A DNA stretch of 22,156 nucleotides from an uncultured Erysipelotrichaceae bacterium. Its GTDB lineage: Bacteria; Bacillota_I; Bacilli_A; Erysipelotrichales; Erysipelotrichaceae. The notes under the pieces are model-generated. The model ran no database searches. It was not told where the DNA came from and saw only the letters and a list, made by a program, of their open reading frames with translations. The DNA is taken from contig CALNCD010000088.1 of the NCBI GenBank assembly GCA_937874965.1, forward strand, positions 1 through 22,156, in the 5' to 3' direction. Positions 1 through 7,150 of this stretch are shown here, piece after piece. A program made the translations under genes and the position numbers. The first letter of the stretch is position 1; every line of letters starts with the position of its first letter.

Positions 1-595
1 AGAGAACATCGATGCCGATATCCTGCTGATGCCCTAGCAGCGAATCCAAGTCAACAGTGATTACCCTGTCCACCGACAGAATCCGCATCACATAGCGATT
101 CCCGGCTTTCAAGGGCAGATTTTTTGAATTACCAAAGTGAATCGGCAAGGTAACTTTCTGGCCGTAGGGTGTCATCAGCCATTGCCCTTTGCTTTGGCTC
201 AATGTTCCCAGGATAAATTCCGTGTGCCTCTCGACAACACTGACAATCTGTCCTTCAAAGCGGCCATCACTGCCTTCCTTACGAACGACAATGACCTCAT
301 CCAGATTAATAGCAGTATTGAAATTCTCACGTTTGACATATGTATGGTCATCCCCATCCACGAAACCATAGTTCGTATTCACCACATGGAGAATACCATG
401 CTGGTAGCCAGCCAGGGAGGCGAGGATATATTTTTTCTTCTTGGTCAGGACCAGGTCAAACGATGCCACCAAGTCATTCAATGCAGACTCAACCTGATTC
501 GCTTTTCTGGAATCAATCTTCAAACCGTCCAGAATCTGCTCCAAGGACTGTGCTTGATTTTCCTGAGTCAGGAACGCCACTATTTTCTGCTTCAT
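1..595 (-). CDS. rnr: Ribonuclease R, N-terminal part (cut by window edge)
   Basis: Reading the minus strand from an ATG at 595 gives an open frame of 198 codons that runs off the left edge. It begins MKQKIVAFLTQENQAQSLEQ and has a winged-helix-like N-terminus (about residues 1-60), followed by an OB-type cold-shock segment with GILHVVNTNYGFVDGDD. Near the window edge LGHQQDIGIDVL matches the stretch just before the catalytic RNB domain of RNase R. RNase R is a processive 3'-5' exoribonuclease that degrades structured RNA and takes part in tmRNA-linked decay. The start has a good ribosome site, GGGAGGTGATC. The gene lies 51 bp downstream of secG, the usual Bacillota order (secG-rnr, often followed by smpB). 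A terminator hairpin stands between the two genes. The catalytic domain is outside the window, so activity cannot be judged. Confidence 0.9.
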   Translation of the reverse strand, partial: MKQKIVAFLTQENQAQSLEQILDGLKIDSRKANQVESALNDLVASFDLVLTKKKKYILASLAGYQHGILHVVNTNYGFVDGDDHTYVKRENFNTAINLDEVIVVRKEGSDGRFEGQIVSVVERHTEFILGTLSQSKGQWLMTPYGQKVTLPIHFGNSKNLPLKAGNRYVMRILSVDRVITVDLDSLLGHQQDIGIDVL

Positions 596-615
596 ACGAT
601 CACCTCCCGATGTCT

Positions 616-641
616 AAAAAAAAAGCCACATATCTGCGGCT
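616..641 (-). terminator. Intrinsic terminator between secG and rnr
   Basis: On the minus strand AGCCGCA / TGTGGCT form a 7-bp stem (one G-U pair) with a GATA loop, followed at once by nine T residues. It starts six bases after the secG stop codon and ends just before the rnr ribosome site. It should therefore reduce, or condition, transcription from secG into rnr. Confidence 0.75.
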
Positions 642-646
642 GATTA

Positions 647-868
647 TTATTTCCAGTTAACCCAAATTGCTAACGCGAAGAAAAGTATTCCGAGAATGAA
701 AGTAATATTTGAGATTACTTTCTCTGCGCCGCGCTCTTTTACGTTAGAGAACAAGTTAAGACCGCCACTACCCGTAAATGCACTACTGATTCCTTCAGAC
801 TTTCCGCTCTGCAGTAATGATAAAATAATAATAGCTGCTGATACGATAATTAATAGAATATCCTTCAT
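647..868 (-). CDS. secG: Protein translocase subunit SecG
   Basis: This 73-residue membrane protein has two hydrophobic segments, about residues 3-20 and 52-70. Between them lies the conserved loop with LLQSGKSEGISSAFTGSG, the hallmark of SecG. SecG is the small non-essential subunit of the SecYEG channel and helps SecA-driven export of proteins across the cytoplasmic membrane. The length is normal for Bacillota (70-80 residues). The ATG at 868 follows AAAGGAG at good spacing. rnr lies downstream, the common arrangement, which supports the call. A candidate promoter lies at 894-922 and a strong terminator follows the stop codon. Confidence 0.93.
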   Translation of the reverse strand: MKDILLIIVSAAIIILSLLQSGKSEGISSAFTGSGGLNLFSNVKERGAEKVISNITFILGILFFALAIWVNWK

Positions 869-893
869 GTCATTCTCCTTTCAACGTTACTCC

Positions 894-922
894 ATCATAG
901 CAGAAAACAAGCAAATACGCAA
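894..922 (-). promoter_or_regulatory. Candidate promoter of secG
   Basis: On the minus strand TTGCGT (917-922) and TATGAT (894-899) are separated by 17 bp. The -10 matches the sigma-A consensus at 5 of 6 positions and the -35 only at 3 of 6. The start point would fall about 20 bases before the secG ATG. It lies in the 101-bp gap between secG and the DUF2785 gene. Confidence 0.45.
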
Positions 923-969
923 TAACCCGACTGTGCTTTCAGAAAAACAATCCAAGACAGCCGTCTGCC

Positions 970-1764
970 TCAAAAACAGTGATGGTCATCATAGTAACGT
1001 CTCAATGCCTTGTCAATCGCAGACTCACTGTTCATTGTCATCATCATCTCGGCTTTCAAGGTATATGCAAGACACATCAGATAGTTCTTCCAGCAAACAT
1101 TGTAAACCTTGGACAGCGAAAGCTTCAACGAACACTGTTCAACCCAATCCAGCAGCTCGGCTTCATCCAGTTTCTTTGCCTGCAGCCAAAGAACAGTAGC
1201 CTTGGCTAACCGTCCTTCCTCCCCATACAGAAAATTCTCAATATCCAGCAATGCACGTCTCAAGACCCTCAGAACCTTCGCCTGATCCTGAATATCCACT
1301 GAACTGAGTGCACATTGCCCCATCAGATCAGCCCCGTGTGCAAAAGCATGTGCCCATCCATGACCTTCGACATATCCCCTGCTGTCCTGTTCAAGCAAAA
1401 GATAACGGAAACTCGATTGAATCATGTCCCTGACTTCTTCCGGAGTCATCCATGGGTGGAGTTGATGATTCTCCAAAAGATTTGTCCACAGCAGGGCGGT
1501 AAATGATCGTATGAAGACGTTGTCTGAGACATTCAGTTCAATTCCGGTAAACAAAAGATGCCGCTGATTGCTTTCCCGCAAGAGCCACTTTTTCTGCTTG
1601 GCTGTAAGCTGATTGCCGGATAATGCCCTTACCCATCCGCTATAGACGGCCTCACGTTCTATGCTGTCCAGTGAACCGATCGTATCCAGCATCCACATCA
1701 ATAAATCATCGCTGAAGGCAATGTCTCCCTTTTCTGCCTGCTGAAGTTGAAACAACCGGTTCAT
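970..1764 (-). CDS. DUF2785 domain protein
   Basis: This 264-residue soluble protein has no signal peptide or membrane segment. The motif RGYVEGHGWAHAFAHGADL (about residues 130-148) is the recognisable core of the DUF2785 family, whose function is unknown. The three histidines in that motif (GHGWAHAFAHG) could bind a metal or act in catalysis, but this is inference. The rest looks mainly alpha-helical. The ATG overlaps the stop of the upstream MATE gene by four bases (ATGA), with AAGGAGG just inside the MATE gene, so the two are very probably translationally coupled. The coupling suggests a link to transport of a small molecule, but nothing in the sequence names a substrate. Confidence 0.8.
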   Translation of the reverse strand: MNRLFQLQQAEKGDIAFSDDLLMWMLDTIGSLDSIEREAVYSGWVRALSGNQLTAKQKKWLLRESNQRHLLFTGIELNVSDNVFIRSFTALLWTNLLENHQLHPWMTPEEVRDMIQSSFRYLLLEQDSRGYVEGHGWAHAFAHGADLMGQCALSSVDIQDQAKVLRVLRRALLDIENFLYGEEGRLAKATVLWLQAKKLDEAELLDWVEQCSLKLSLSKVYNVCWKNYLMCLAYTLKAEMMMTMNSESAIDKALRRYYDDHHCF

Positions 1765-3143
1765 GAAGCCTCCTTGGAATACTGAACCGGTGCCGCATTC
1801 AGTTCTTTAAGCCATTGCGCATTCCGATAATAGTAAAAGGAAAGCAGCATGGCGATTACCCAGGTAATTGAATAGCTCCAGAACACGACATCAATGCTCT
1901 TGAAGAGCGGCATGGCGATAAACAGCAGAATCTGGCGGACCACTGTATACGAGAAGATGAAGATAAACATCGGCGCCCGAGTATTGCCCGCTCCACGGAT
2001 ATAGCCTGTCAGAACATTTGACAGGCATAGAGCAGTATAGAAAGGGGTTAACACCCGGATCATCTGTACCCCGTAGTCAATAACTGAAGCATCGCTTGTA
2101 AATATGCGGACTGATTCAGGTGCAAAGACAAAGGCGGGTATCCCGATCAGTATCATTGTGACCAGACCCATAAAGCAGCAAGTCTTGACCCCCTGGCGGA
2201 CCCGATCCATTTGTTTCGCACCGATATTCTGGGAAGTAAACGTCGTAATCGCCAACCCGAAGCTGGTTGCAGGAAGTCCCAGAAAGTTATTCAAGGTGCT
2301 GGCAGCATTAAATCCGGCAATCGCTGCTTCACCGAAAACATTGACATACGATTGCACAAGCACATTCGATAATGAGATAATCATCTGCTGAATCCCGGTA
2401 GGAACTCCGACAACTACAATCCGTGCCAGCATTTCACGATGCAACCGGATTTTCTTGAATTTCAAGGACATTCCGTCATGACCGAGTTTAAGCTTCCAAA
2501 GCGTCAATCCGCAGGAAATCATCTGTGCGACAAACGTTGCACCGGCAATGCCTCCGATGCCCCACTGCAAACCGACAACAAACCAGAAATCCAACAGGAC
2601 GTTCACGACAAATGAAATAATCAGAATATACAGCGATGTTCTCGAATCTCCCATCGCTTGAAGAATTCCAGCCCCTGCATTGTAAAGCACCAAGCCCATG
2701 ATACCCATGAAATAAACACGCAGAAACAAGACGGCATCCCCCATAATATTCAAAGGAGTATTCAGCATCAGCAGCAAGACCGGTGAAAGCAGGATACCCA
2801 CGACCATCAATACCAATCCGATGATAATCGTGAATGCAATCATCGTGTGGACGGCATCCTCAAGCTCTGCCATCTTATTCTCCCCACGAAAACGGGCAAT
2901 AATTATCCCTGCTCCGGTGGAGAGACCCATAAAGAAACTGATAAGCAGATTAATAAGCGGTGACGATGCCCCGACAGCTGCCAAGGCATCAACACCGACA
3001 AACTGACCCATGAAAATAGAGTCAGCAGTCGTGTACAGCAACTGGAAGACATTACCCAGCAAAAGCGGCAACGAAAAAAACAGAAGCCGCTTCCAGATCG
3101 TCCCCGTTGTCATCAGACTATTCTTTTTTCCCTCAATCAACAT
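1761..3143 (-). CDS. MATE family multidrug/metabolite efflux transporter
   Basis: This 460-residue integral membrane protein has about 12 hydrophobic segments arranged as two similar halves, the normal size and layout of the MATE (multi antimicrobial extrusion) family. The N-terminus carries the typical stretch LLGNVFQLLYTTADSIFMG followed by VDALAAVGASSPL. The later TGIQQMIISLSNVLVQSYVN and the YIRGAGNTRAPMF segment are also typical of DinF/MepA-like members. Such pumps export organic cations or other small molecules using a Na+ or H+ gradient. The substrate cannot be read from sequence. The start at 3143 has a modest ribosome site (GAGGGTGCGGGG). The gene sits 62 bp downstream of a small XRE regulator with a strong terminator between, so regulation by that protein is possible but not shown. 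Confidence 0.9.
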   Translation of the reverse strand: MLIEGKKNSLMTTGTIWKRLLFFSLPLLLGNVFQLLYTTADSIFMGQFVGVDALAAVGASSPLINLLISFFMGLSTGAGIIIARFRGENKMAELEDAVHTMIAFTIIIGLVLMVVGILLSPVLLLMLNTPLNIMGDAVLFLRVYFMGIMGLVLYNAGAGILQAMGDSRTSLYILIISFVVNVLLDFWFVVGLQWGIGGIAGATFVAQMISCGLTLWKLKLGHDGMSLKFKKIRLHREMLARIVVVGVPTGIQQMIISLSNVLVQSYVNVFGEAAIAGFNAASTLNNFLGLPATSFGLAITTFTSQNIGAKQMDRVRQGVKTCCFMGLVTMILIGIPAFVFAPESVRIFTSDASVIDYGVQMIRVLTPFYTALCLSNVLTGYIRGAGNTRAPMFIFIFSYTVVRQILLFIAMPLFKSIDVVFWSYSITWVIAMLLSFYYYRNAQWLKELNAAPVQYSKEAS

Positions 3144-3176
3144 CCCCGCACCCTCGATTTCTTCTCTCTATTATAA

Positions 3177-3203
3177 GCGAAAAAAAAGGCTAGGGATAGC
3201 CTT
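3177..3203 (-). terminator. Intrinsic terminator after the XRE regulator gene
   Basis: On the minus strand AAGGCTA / TAGCCTT form a perfect 7-bp stem with a TCCC loop, followed by a run of T. It begins two bases after the stop of the XRE gene. A TATAAT (3170-3175) directly behind it might serve the MATE gene, but no matching -35 is visible. Confidence 0.8.
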
Positions 3204-3205
3204 AA

Positions 3206-3421
3206 TCACTTTCTTTCCAGATCGTAGACGAATTCCAGAATATCGCGGGGCTGACAACGCAAAACAGTGCAGATGGCATTCAAGGTTTCAAACCGAATTG
3301 CCTTCACTTTACCATTCTTGAGTTTGGACAGATTCACTTCCGAGACATTTACCTGGGCAGCCAATTGCCGAAGCGACATTTTACGATCAGCCATAACACG
3401 GTCGAGTCTTACGATAATCAT
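3206..3421 (-). CDS. Small XRE/Cro-CI family DNA-binding regulator
   Basis: This protein of only 71 residues consists almost entirely of a helix-turn-helix domain. MSLRQLAAQVNVSEVNLSKLKNGK (residues 15-38) is the two-helix HTH core, followed by AIRFETLNAICTVLRCQPRDILEF, typical of the short YozG-like (HTH_26) Cro/CI proteins. They usually act as dimeric repressors; targets vary. The ATG at 3421 follows AAGGAG. It is divergent from nrdD, with a 156-bp gap that holds a 17-bp palindrome (3463-3479), and is followed on the same strand by the MATE gene. It may control itself, nrdDG or the MATE pump; the sequence does not decide between them. Confidence 0.88.
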   Translation of the reverse strand: MIIVRLDRVMADRKMSLRQLAAQVNVSEVNLSKLKNGKVKAIRFETLNAICTVLRCQPRDILEFVYDLERK

Positions 3422-3462
3422 AGAATACTCCTTTCTGATTTCTTATCGATACACGATAATTT

Positions 3463-3479
3463 TTTAATTACGAATTAAA
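3463..3479. promoter_or_regulatory. Perfect palindrome in the XRE-nrdD divergent gap
   Basis: TTTAATT and AATTAAA form a perfect inverted repeat around a 3-nt centre (ACG). It lies 42 bp upstream of the XRE start and about 40 bp upstream of the nrdD -35. It could be an operator of the XRE protein. The AT-rich composition makes a chance match possible. Confidence 0.35.
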
Positions 3480-3517
3480 TACTTTTAGATTTCTTCTCAT
3501 TAAACCTTATGAAAGGA

Positions 3518-3546
3518 TTGAAGAAATCACAAATATTCACTATGAT
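3518..3546 (+). promoter_or_regulatory. Candidate promoter of nrdDG
   Basis: TTGAAG (3518-3523) and TATGAT (3541-3546) are separated by exactly 17 bp, matching sigma-A at 4 of 6 and 5 of 6 positions. The start point would be near 3553, just before the AAGGAGGG ribosome site of nrdD. This places the in-frame upstream ATG at 3509 outside the transcript and supports the start at 3578. Confidence 0.55.
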
Positions 3547-3577
3547 TATTGTACACAAGAACAAGGAGGGATACAAC

Positions 3578-5917
3578 ATGGAATTGAATCAATTCGATGG
3601 CGTGACCATCATAAAACGTGATAATAGGACCGCACCTTTCCAGGGGGAAAAGATTGCTCTCGCCATAAAGAAGGGGTTTGACAGTGTCTATAATGACAAT
3701 TATTCAGAGAAGGATATCAATCACGTCTATCAAGATGTCTTGGAAACCTTAGTGAAAGACTGCCTTGATGACCAACAGCGCATCCGGATTGAGGATATTC
3801 AGGATACCATTGAAAAATCCTTGATTCAAAACGGCTATCAGGATGTCTTCACCTCATTTTCATCATACCGTTCAAGGCGCAGCGAATCCCGTCACATCTT
3901 CTTATCCAAGCAGCATAAATTCCTGAAAGCCATTGAACAGCTCAACCAGAAAGAGGCCAATGAAGACGACAGCAAGCGTGAGAATGCGAATATTGACGGC
4001 AACAGTGCCATGGGCATGATGCTTCAATTCGGCAGTACAGTCTCAAAGGAATATGCAAAAGCCTACTTGATGAGTCCTGCTTTCAGTGATGCTCACGATT
4101 CTGGACAGATTCATATTCATGACATGGACTTTTTGCCGATGGGAACAACGACCTGCTGTCAAATCGATCTTGGTGCCCTATTTGCCAAAGGATTCAGTAC
4201 TGGACACGGTTATTTGCGTTCCCCTAAAGACATTTCATCCTTTGCTGCTCTCGCTGCGATTGCCATTCAATCCAACCAGAATGACCAACACGGAGGCCAG
4301 AGTATTCCTGCCTTTGATTTCTACATGGCACCAGGCGTTCTCAATACCTTCAAAAAGCATTTCAAGCAGCATCTCTATGACTTCCTTGAATTAGACGGCT
4401 ATCTCAGTTTTGTGGATACTGATAAACTTTTCAAAGACATCGATCGGCTTTCCACCTTCGATGTCAACCTTAATCGTTTTGAAAGCTACACCCATCATGA
4501 AGCCCGTGTCCAGTCCATCCTGCAAAGCGCCTACAGCAAAGCAATCGAGAAAACGAACCGTCTGACCTATCAGGCAATGGAAGGCTTCATTCATAATCTG
4601 AACACGATGCACTCACGTGCCGGCGCCCAAGTGCCATTTTCGTCTGTCAACTTCGGGACCGATACGTCCAGTGAAGGCCGCATGGTCATTAAGAACTTTC
4701 TGCTGGCTGCCGATGCAGGATTGGGCAAAGGCGAAACACCGATTTTCCCGATTTCCATCTTCAAGGTCAAAGACGGTGTCAATTACAATGAGGGCGACCC
4801 GAATCACGATTTATTCAAACTGGCATGCCAGGTCAGCGCAAAACGGCTATTCCCGAATTTCTCATTTCTGGATGCGCCATTCAACCTTCAGTATTATAAG
4901 GAAGACGATTACACGACAGAAGCAACCTATATGGGATGCCGGACCCGTGTCATCAGTGATGTCACATCTGACAAGCAGGTTGTAAACGGCCGTGGAAATC
5001 TAAGTTTCACATCCATCAACCTCGTCCGGATCGGACTCAAGCATGGCGAGCGCCTCAATGCCAGCCTTGATCTTGCAGGATTCTACAGCGAATTGGATGA
5101 ACTGATGGACTTAGTGAAAGATCAGCTCCTCGAGCGCTTCAAATACCAATGTTCCAAAAGTGTCATCAACTTTCCGTTCCTCTTGGGCCAAGGCGTCTGG
5201 ATGGACTCCAAAACTTTGAAACCCAAGGATAATCTTCGGAAGGTCTTGAAACATGGCACGCTGACTATCGGCTTCATCGGTCTGGCAGAAACATTGAAAG
5301 CGTTAATCGGCAAGCACCATGGCGAGAGTGAGGAGGCACAGCGGTTGGGCCTTGAAATCATCACGCATATGCGTCAGCAATGTGACCTCTATGCTGAGCA
5401 GTACAAGCTTAATTTTTCACTGATTGCGACACCTGCAGAGGGCCTTTCAGGACGCTTTGTCAATATTGACAAGGCTATCTATGGCTATCTCGAGGGGATC
5501 ACTGATCTGGACTTCTATACAAATTCATTCCATATCCCGGTTTACTTCCCGATCAGTGCCAATGATAAAATTGCTTTGGAAGCGCCCTACCATGAACTCA
5601 CCAACGGCGGGCATATTTCCTATATTGAGATGGATGGAGATCCCACCACAAACCTGGAAGCCTTTGAAGAAGTGATTGCTATGATGCATGACAGCGGCAT
5701 TGGCTATGGCGCAATCAATCATCCCGTAGATCGCGATCCTGTCTGCGGCTATACCGGAATCATCAATGATCTCTGTCCAGGATGCGGACGCGATACTCGG
5801 GAAGGTCCGGGTGTTGAACGTATCCGCAGAATCACAGGTTATCTGGTCGGAACACTTGACCGGTTCAATGATGCCAAACGGGACGAAGAACGTCATCGGG
5901 TCAAACATTCCCTATGA
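3578..5917 (+). CDS. nrdD: Anaerobic ribonucleoside-triphosphate reductase (class III)
   Basis: From the ATG at 3578 the protein has 779 residues. An N-terminal ATP-cone (about residues 8-100) is followed by the class III reductase barrel, with characteristic IHIHDMDFLPMGTTTCCQ and the HGGQSIPAFDFYMAPG stretch. The C-terminus holds the cysteine motif DPVCGYTGI..LCPGCGRD, of the Zn-binding type, and the glycyl-radical loop RRITGYLVGTLDRF, with Gly about 754. The enzyme reduces NTPs to dNTPs without oxygen, using formate as reductant in known members, after NrdG installs the glycyl radical. I chose 3578 because AAGGAGGG lies seven bases upstream. The ATG at 3509 would add 23 unrelated residues and lies before the promoter. 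The stop overlaps nrdG by four bases. Confidence 0.96.
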   Translation: MELNQFDGVTIIKRDNRTAPFQGEKIALAIKKGFDSVYNDNYSEKDINHVYQDVLETLVKDCLDDQQRIRIEDIQDTIEKSLIQNGYQDVFTSFSSYRSRRSESRHIFLSKQHKFLKAIEQLNQKEANEDDSKRENANIDGNSAMGMMLQFGSTVSKEYAKAYLMSPAFSDAHDSGQIHIHDMDFLPMGTTTCCQIDLGALFAKGFSTGHGYLRSPKDISSFAALAAIAIQSNQNDQHGGQSIPAFDFYMAPGVLNTFKKHFKQHLYDFLELDGYLSFVDTDKLFKDIDRLSTFDVNLNRFESYTHHEARVQSILQSAYSKAIEKTNRLTYQAMEGFIHNLNTMHSRAGAQVPFSSVNFGTDTSSEGRMVIKNFLLAADAGLGKGETPIFPISIFKVKDGVNYNEGDPNHDLFKLACQVSAKRLFPNFSFLDAPFNLQYYKEDDYTTEATYMGCRTRVISDVTSDKQVVNGRGNLSFTSINLVRIGLKHGERLNASLDLAGFYSELDELMDLVKDQLLERFKYQCSKSVINFPFLLGQGVWMDSKTLKPKDNLRKVLKHGTLTIGFIGLAETLKALIGKHHGESEEAQRLGLEIITHMRQQCDLYAEQYKLNFSLIATPAEGLSGRFVNIDKAIYGYLEGITDLDFYTNSFHIPVYFPISANDKIALEAPYHELTNGGHISYIEMDGDPTTNLEAFEEVIAMMHDSGIGYGAINHPVDRDPVCGYTGIINDLCPGCGRDTREGPGVERIRRITGYLVGTLDRFNDAKRDEERHRVKHSL

Positions 5918-6450
5918 AGATACGGCTTGCATCAATTCTGACAGACAGCATAGTGGATGGCCCTGGATTACGGACGGTGATTTTCACCCAAGGATGCAAA
6001 CACGGCTGCCTGGGTTGCCACAACGCCCAAACCTGGAGTTTTAGCGGCGGTTTTGAAACCGATACTGCAGAAATCCTCAATCAGCTTCTCACCTCTTCGA
6101 ATCGAAACGTAACCTTCTCAGGTGGTGATCCTTTCTTCCAAGCTGAAGCCTGTGCTGAAATCGCATCTGTCCTGCGTGATCATGGCTTTAATCTCTGGGC
6201 CTATACAGGCTTCACAATTTCTGCCCTATTAAACAGCAAGGATGTCGCAATGCATCGCTTTCTGGAAACCCTGGATGTAGTCGTGGACGGCCTGTTTGTC
6301 CTGAAACTGAAAAGCTACTCAACCCCTTACCGAGGATCAAGCAATCAACGTTTAATCGATGTTCAGGCCACTTTAAGCCAGCATACGATTATTGACTTTC
6401 TTCCTGAAAACAAGGAAGTGCAGCCCTCGAAATCACATCTCTTTATCTGA
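5914..6450 (+). CDS. nrdG: Anaerobic ribonucleotide reductase activating protein (radical SAM)
   Basis: This 178-residue radical SAM enzyme carries the cluster motif CKHGCLGC (Cys 28, 32, 35), which binds a 4Fe-4S cluster, the DGPGLRTVIFTQGC lead-in, and FSGGDPF (about residues 68-74) for S-adenosylmethionine. It generates the deoxyadenosyl radical that creates the glycyl radical on NrdD. The start overlaps the nrdD stop (ATGA), and no clear ribosome site precedes it, so translation is probably coupled to nrdD. The length is normal for NrdG. A short hairpin starts directly at the stop codon. Confidence 0.95.
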   Translation: MKIRLASILTDSIVDGPGLRTVIFTQGCKHGCLGCHNAQTWSFSGGFETDTAEILNQLLTSSNRNVTFSGGDPFFQAEACAEIASVLRDHGFNLWAYTGFTISALLNSKDVAMHRFLETLDVVVDGLFVLKLKSYSTPYRGSSNQRLIDVQATLSQHTIIDFLPENKEVQPSKSHLFI

Positions 6451-6469
6451 CCTGTCTCTGACAGGTTTT
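6451..6469 (+). terminator. Probable terminator of nrdDG
   Basis: CCTGTC / GACAGG form a perfect 6-bp stem with a TCT loop immediately after the nrdG stop codon, followed by TTTTA. The T run is short, so termination may be partial. Confidence 0.5.
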
Positions 6470-6551
6470 AATCTGCTTGTACAGGGTGATATTGTGAAAA
6501 ATATCCGATTCTTCGACGTGATGCCGTAAAACAACATTCTTCCCATGAATT

Positions 6552-6571
6552 AGTTAGCGATTGCTTACATT
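6552..6571. promoter_or_regulatory. Candidate metal-regulator operator upstream of feo
   Basis: GTTAGCGATTGCTTAC (6553-6568) is an imperfect palindrome (GTTAGC / GCTTAC) ending 16 bp upstream of the feo -35. With its flanks it matches a second site before feoB (7114-7133) at 15 of 20 positions. A third AGTTAGC half-site (6598-6604) lies between -35 and -10. The repetition in an iron operon suggests an iron-responsive repressor (DtxR/MntR or Fur class), which is inference. Confidence 0.45.
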
Positions 6572-6586
6572 TCACACCATAATGCC

Positions 6587-6615
6587 TTGACAGTAAAAGT
6601 TAGCAGGAATAAACT
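6587..6615 (+). promoter_or_regulatory. Promoter of the feo operon
   Basis: A perfect TTGACA (6587-6592) is followed after 17 bp by TAAACT (6610-6615; 4 of 6). The start point would be near 6622, leaving a short leader before the AGAGGG ribosome site of the first feoA. An AGTTAGC half-site lies inside the spacer, where a bound repressor would block RNA polymerase. Confidence 0.65.
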
Positions 6616-6639
6616 TAAATTACGAAAAGAGGGTTGTCT

Positions 6640-6849
6640 ATGCCAGTAACTGTGATTGAACTGGATACGCCGTATCAGATTCTGAAAATCAAAGGCAATG
6701 ATGAAACCAAGCATCATCTGGAACGTCTTGGCCTGATTGAAGGAGAAACGATTACCGTTATTTCCAAGATCAAAGGGAATGTGATCATCGCGGGCAAAGG
6801 GGCACGTCTTGCTCTTGATCAGAAGCTAGCCGGGCATATTCTTGTCTAA
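6640..6849 (+). CDS. feoA: FeoA-like ferrous iron transport protein, first copy
   Basis: This 69-residue protein has a FeoA (SH3-like) fold. HHLERLGLIEGETITVISK is the diagnostic segment, followed by GNVIIAGKGARLALDQKLAGHILV. FeoA is a small cytoplasmic partner thought to bind FeoB and tune Fe2+ transport. I use ATG 6640, because AGAGGG (6628-6633) sits six bases ahead. The TTG at 6634 in the same frame would touch the ribosome site. The second FeoA gene starts 10 bp after this stop. It is the first gene behind the feo promoter. The two FeoA copies differ clearly in sequence, so they are probably not a recent duplication. Confidence 0.9.
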   Translation: MPVTVIELDTPYQILKIKGNDETKHHLERLGLIEGETITVISKIKGNVIIAGKGARLALDQKLAGHILV

Positions 6850-6859
6850 GGAGAAAAAA

Positions 6860-7084
6860 ATGTTGACACTAAACGATATCAAGATGGGTGAACACGTCGT
6901 TGTTACCAAACTTCACGGTGACGGTCCGCTCAGAAAACGCATTCTGGAAATGGGCATTAACAAGAAAACAGAGATTACACTTATTAAAGTTGCACCGCTG
7001 GGTGATCCGATTGAAATCAGAATCAAAGGTTACAATCTGTCCTTGCGTAAAGATGAAGCAAAGAATATTGAAGTTTCTTACTAG
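6860..7084 (+). CDS. feoA: FeoA-like ferrous iron transport protein, second copy
   Basis: This 74-residue FeoA-domain protein has GDGPLRKRILEMGINKKTEITLIK and PLGDPIEIRIKGYNLSLRKDEA, the normal FeoA pattern ending in the conserved G-x-x-L-x-L-R strand. It is closer to canonical FeoA than the first copy. The ATG at 6860 follows AAGGAG by six bases. A TTG in frame at 6842 would include the ribosome site in the coding region and is rejected. The 66-bp gap to feoB holds a T10 run, a 7-bp inverted repeat (AACTTAT 7090-7096, ATAAGTT 7111-7117) and a palindrome like that upstream of the operon. Confidence 0.92.
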   Translation: MLTLNDIKMGEHVVVTKLHGDGPLRKRILEMGINKKTEITLIKVAPLGDPIEIRIKGYNLSLRKDEAKNIEVSY

Positions 7085-7113
7085 GCAAGAACTTATTTTT
7101 TTTTTGAAATATA

Positions 7114-7133
7114 AGTTAGCACATTCTAACATT
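7114..7133. promoter_or_regulatory. Second feo-locus palindrome, before feoB
   Basis: GTTAGCACATTCTAAC (7115-7130) has perfect 5-bp arms GTTAG / CTAAC around six bases. It agrees with the site upstream of the feo promoter at 15 of 20 aligned positions. It ends a few bases before the feoB ribosome site. It may be an internal operator or roadblock, or could act at the RNA level. Confidence 0.4.
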
Positions 7134-7150
7134 AATAAGGAGGAAGAATT

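Noticed and set aside
3535..3555. NrdR-box-like sequence over the nrdD -10
   Set aside because: The partial palindrome (10 of 14) does not have the NrdR spacing, and the usual second box is absent.
3509..3577. Longer start for NrdD, adding 23 residues from an ATG at 3509
   Set aside because: The added residues do not fit the family, there is no ribosome site, and the candidate promoter lies downstream of that ATG. The ATG at 3578 has AAGGAGGG at good spacing.
6494..6529. 11-residue GTG-started reading frame between nrdG and feoA, a possible leader peptide
   Set aside because: It lies upstream of the feo promoter and behind the nrdG hairpin, shows no regulatory codon run, and such short frames are common by chance.
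7104..7132. Possible promoter TTGAAA / TAACAT directly before feoB
   Set aside because: The start point would fall inside the feoB ribosome site, so the transcript would lack it. The -10 is also weak.
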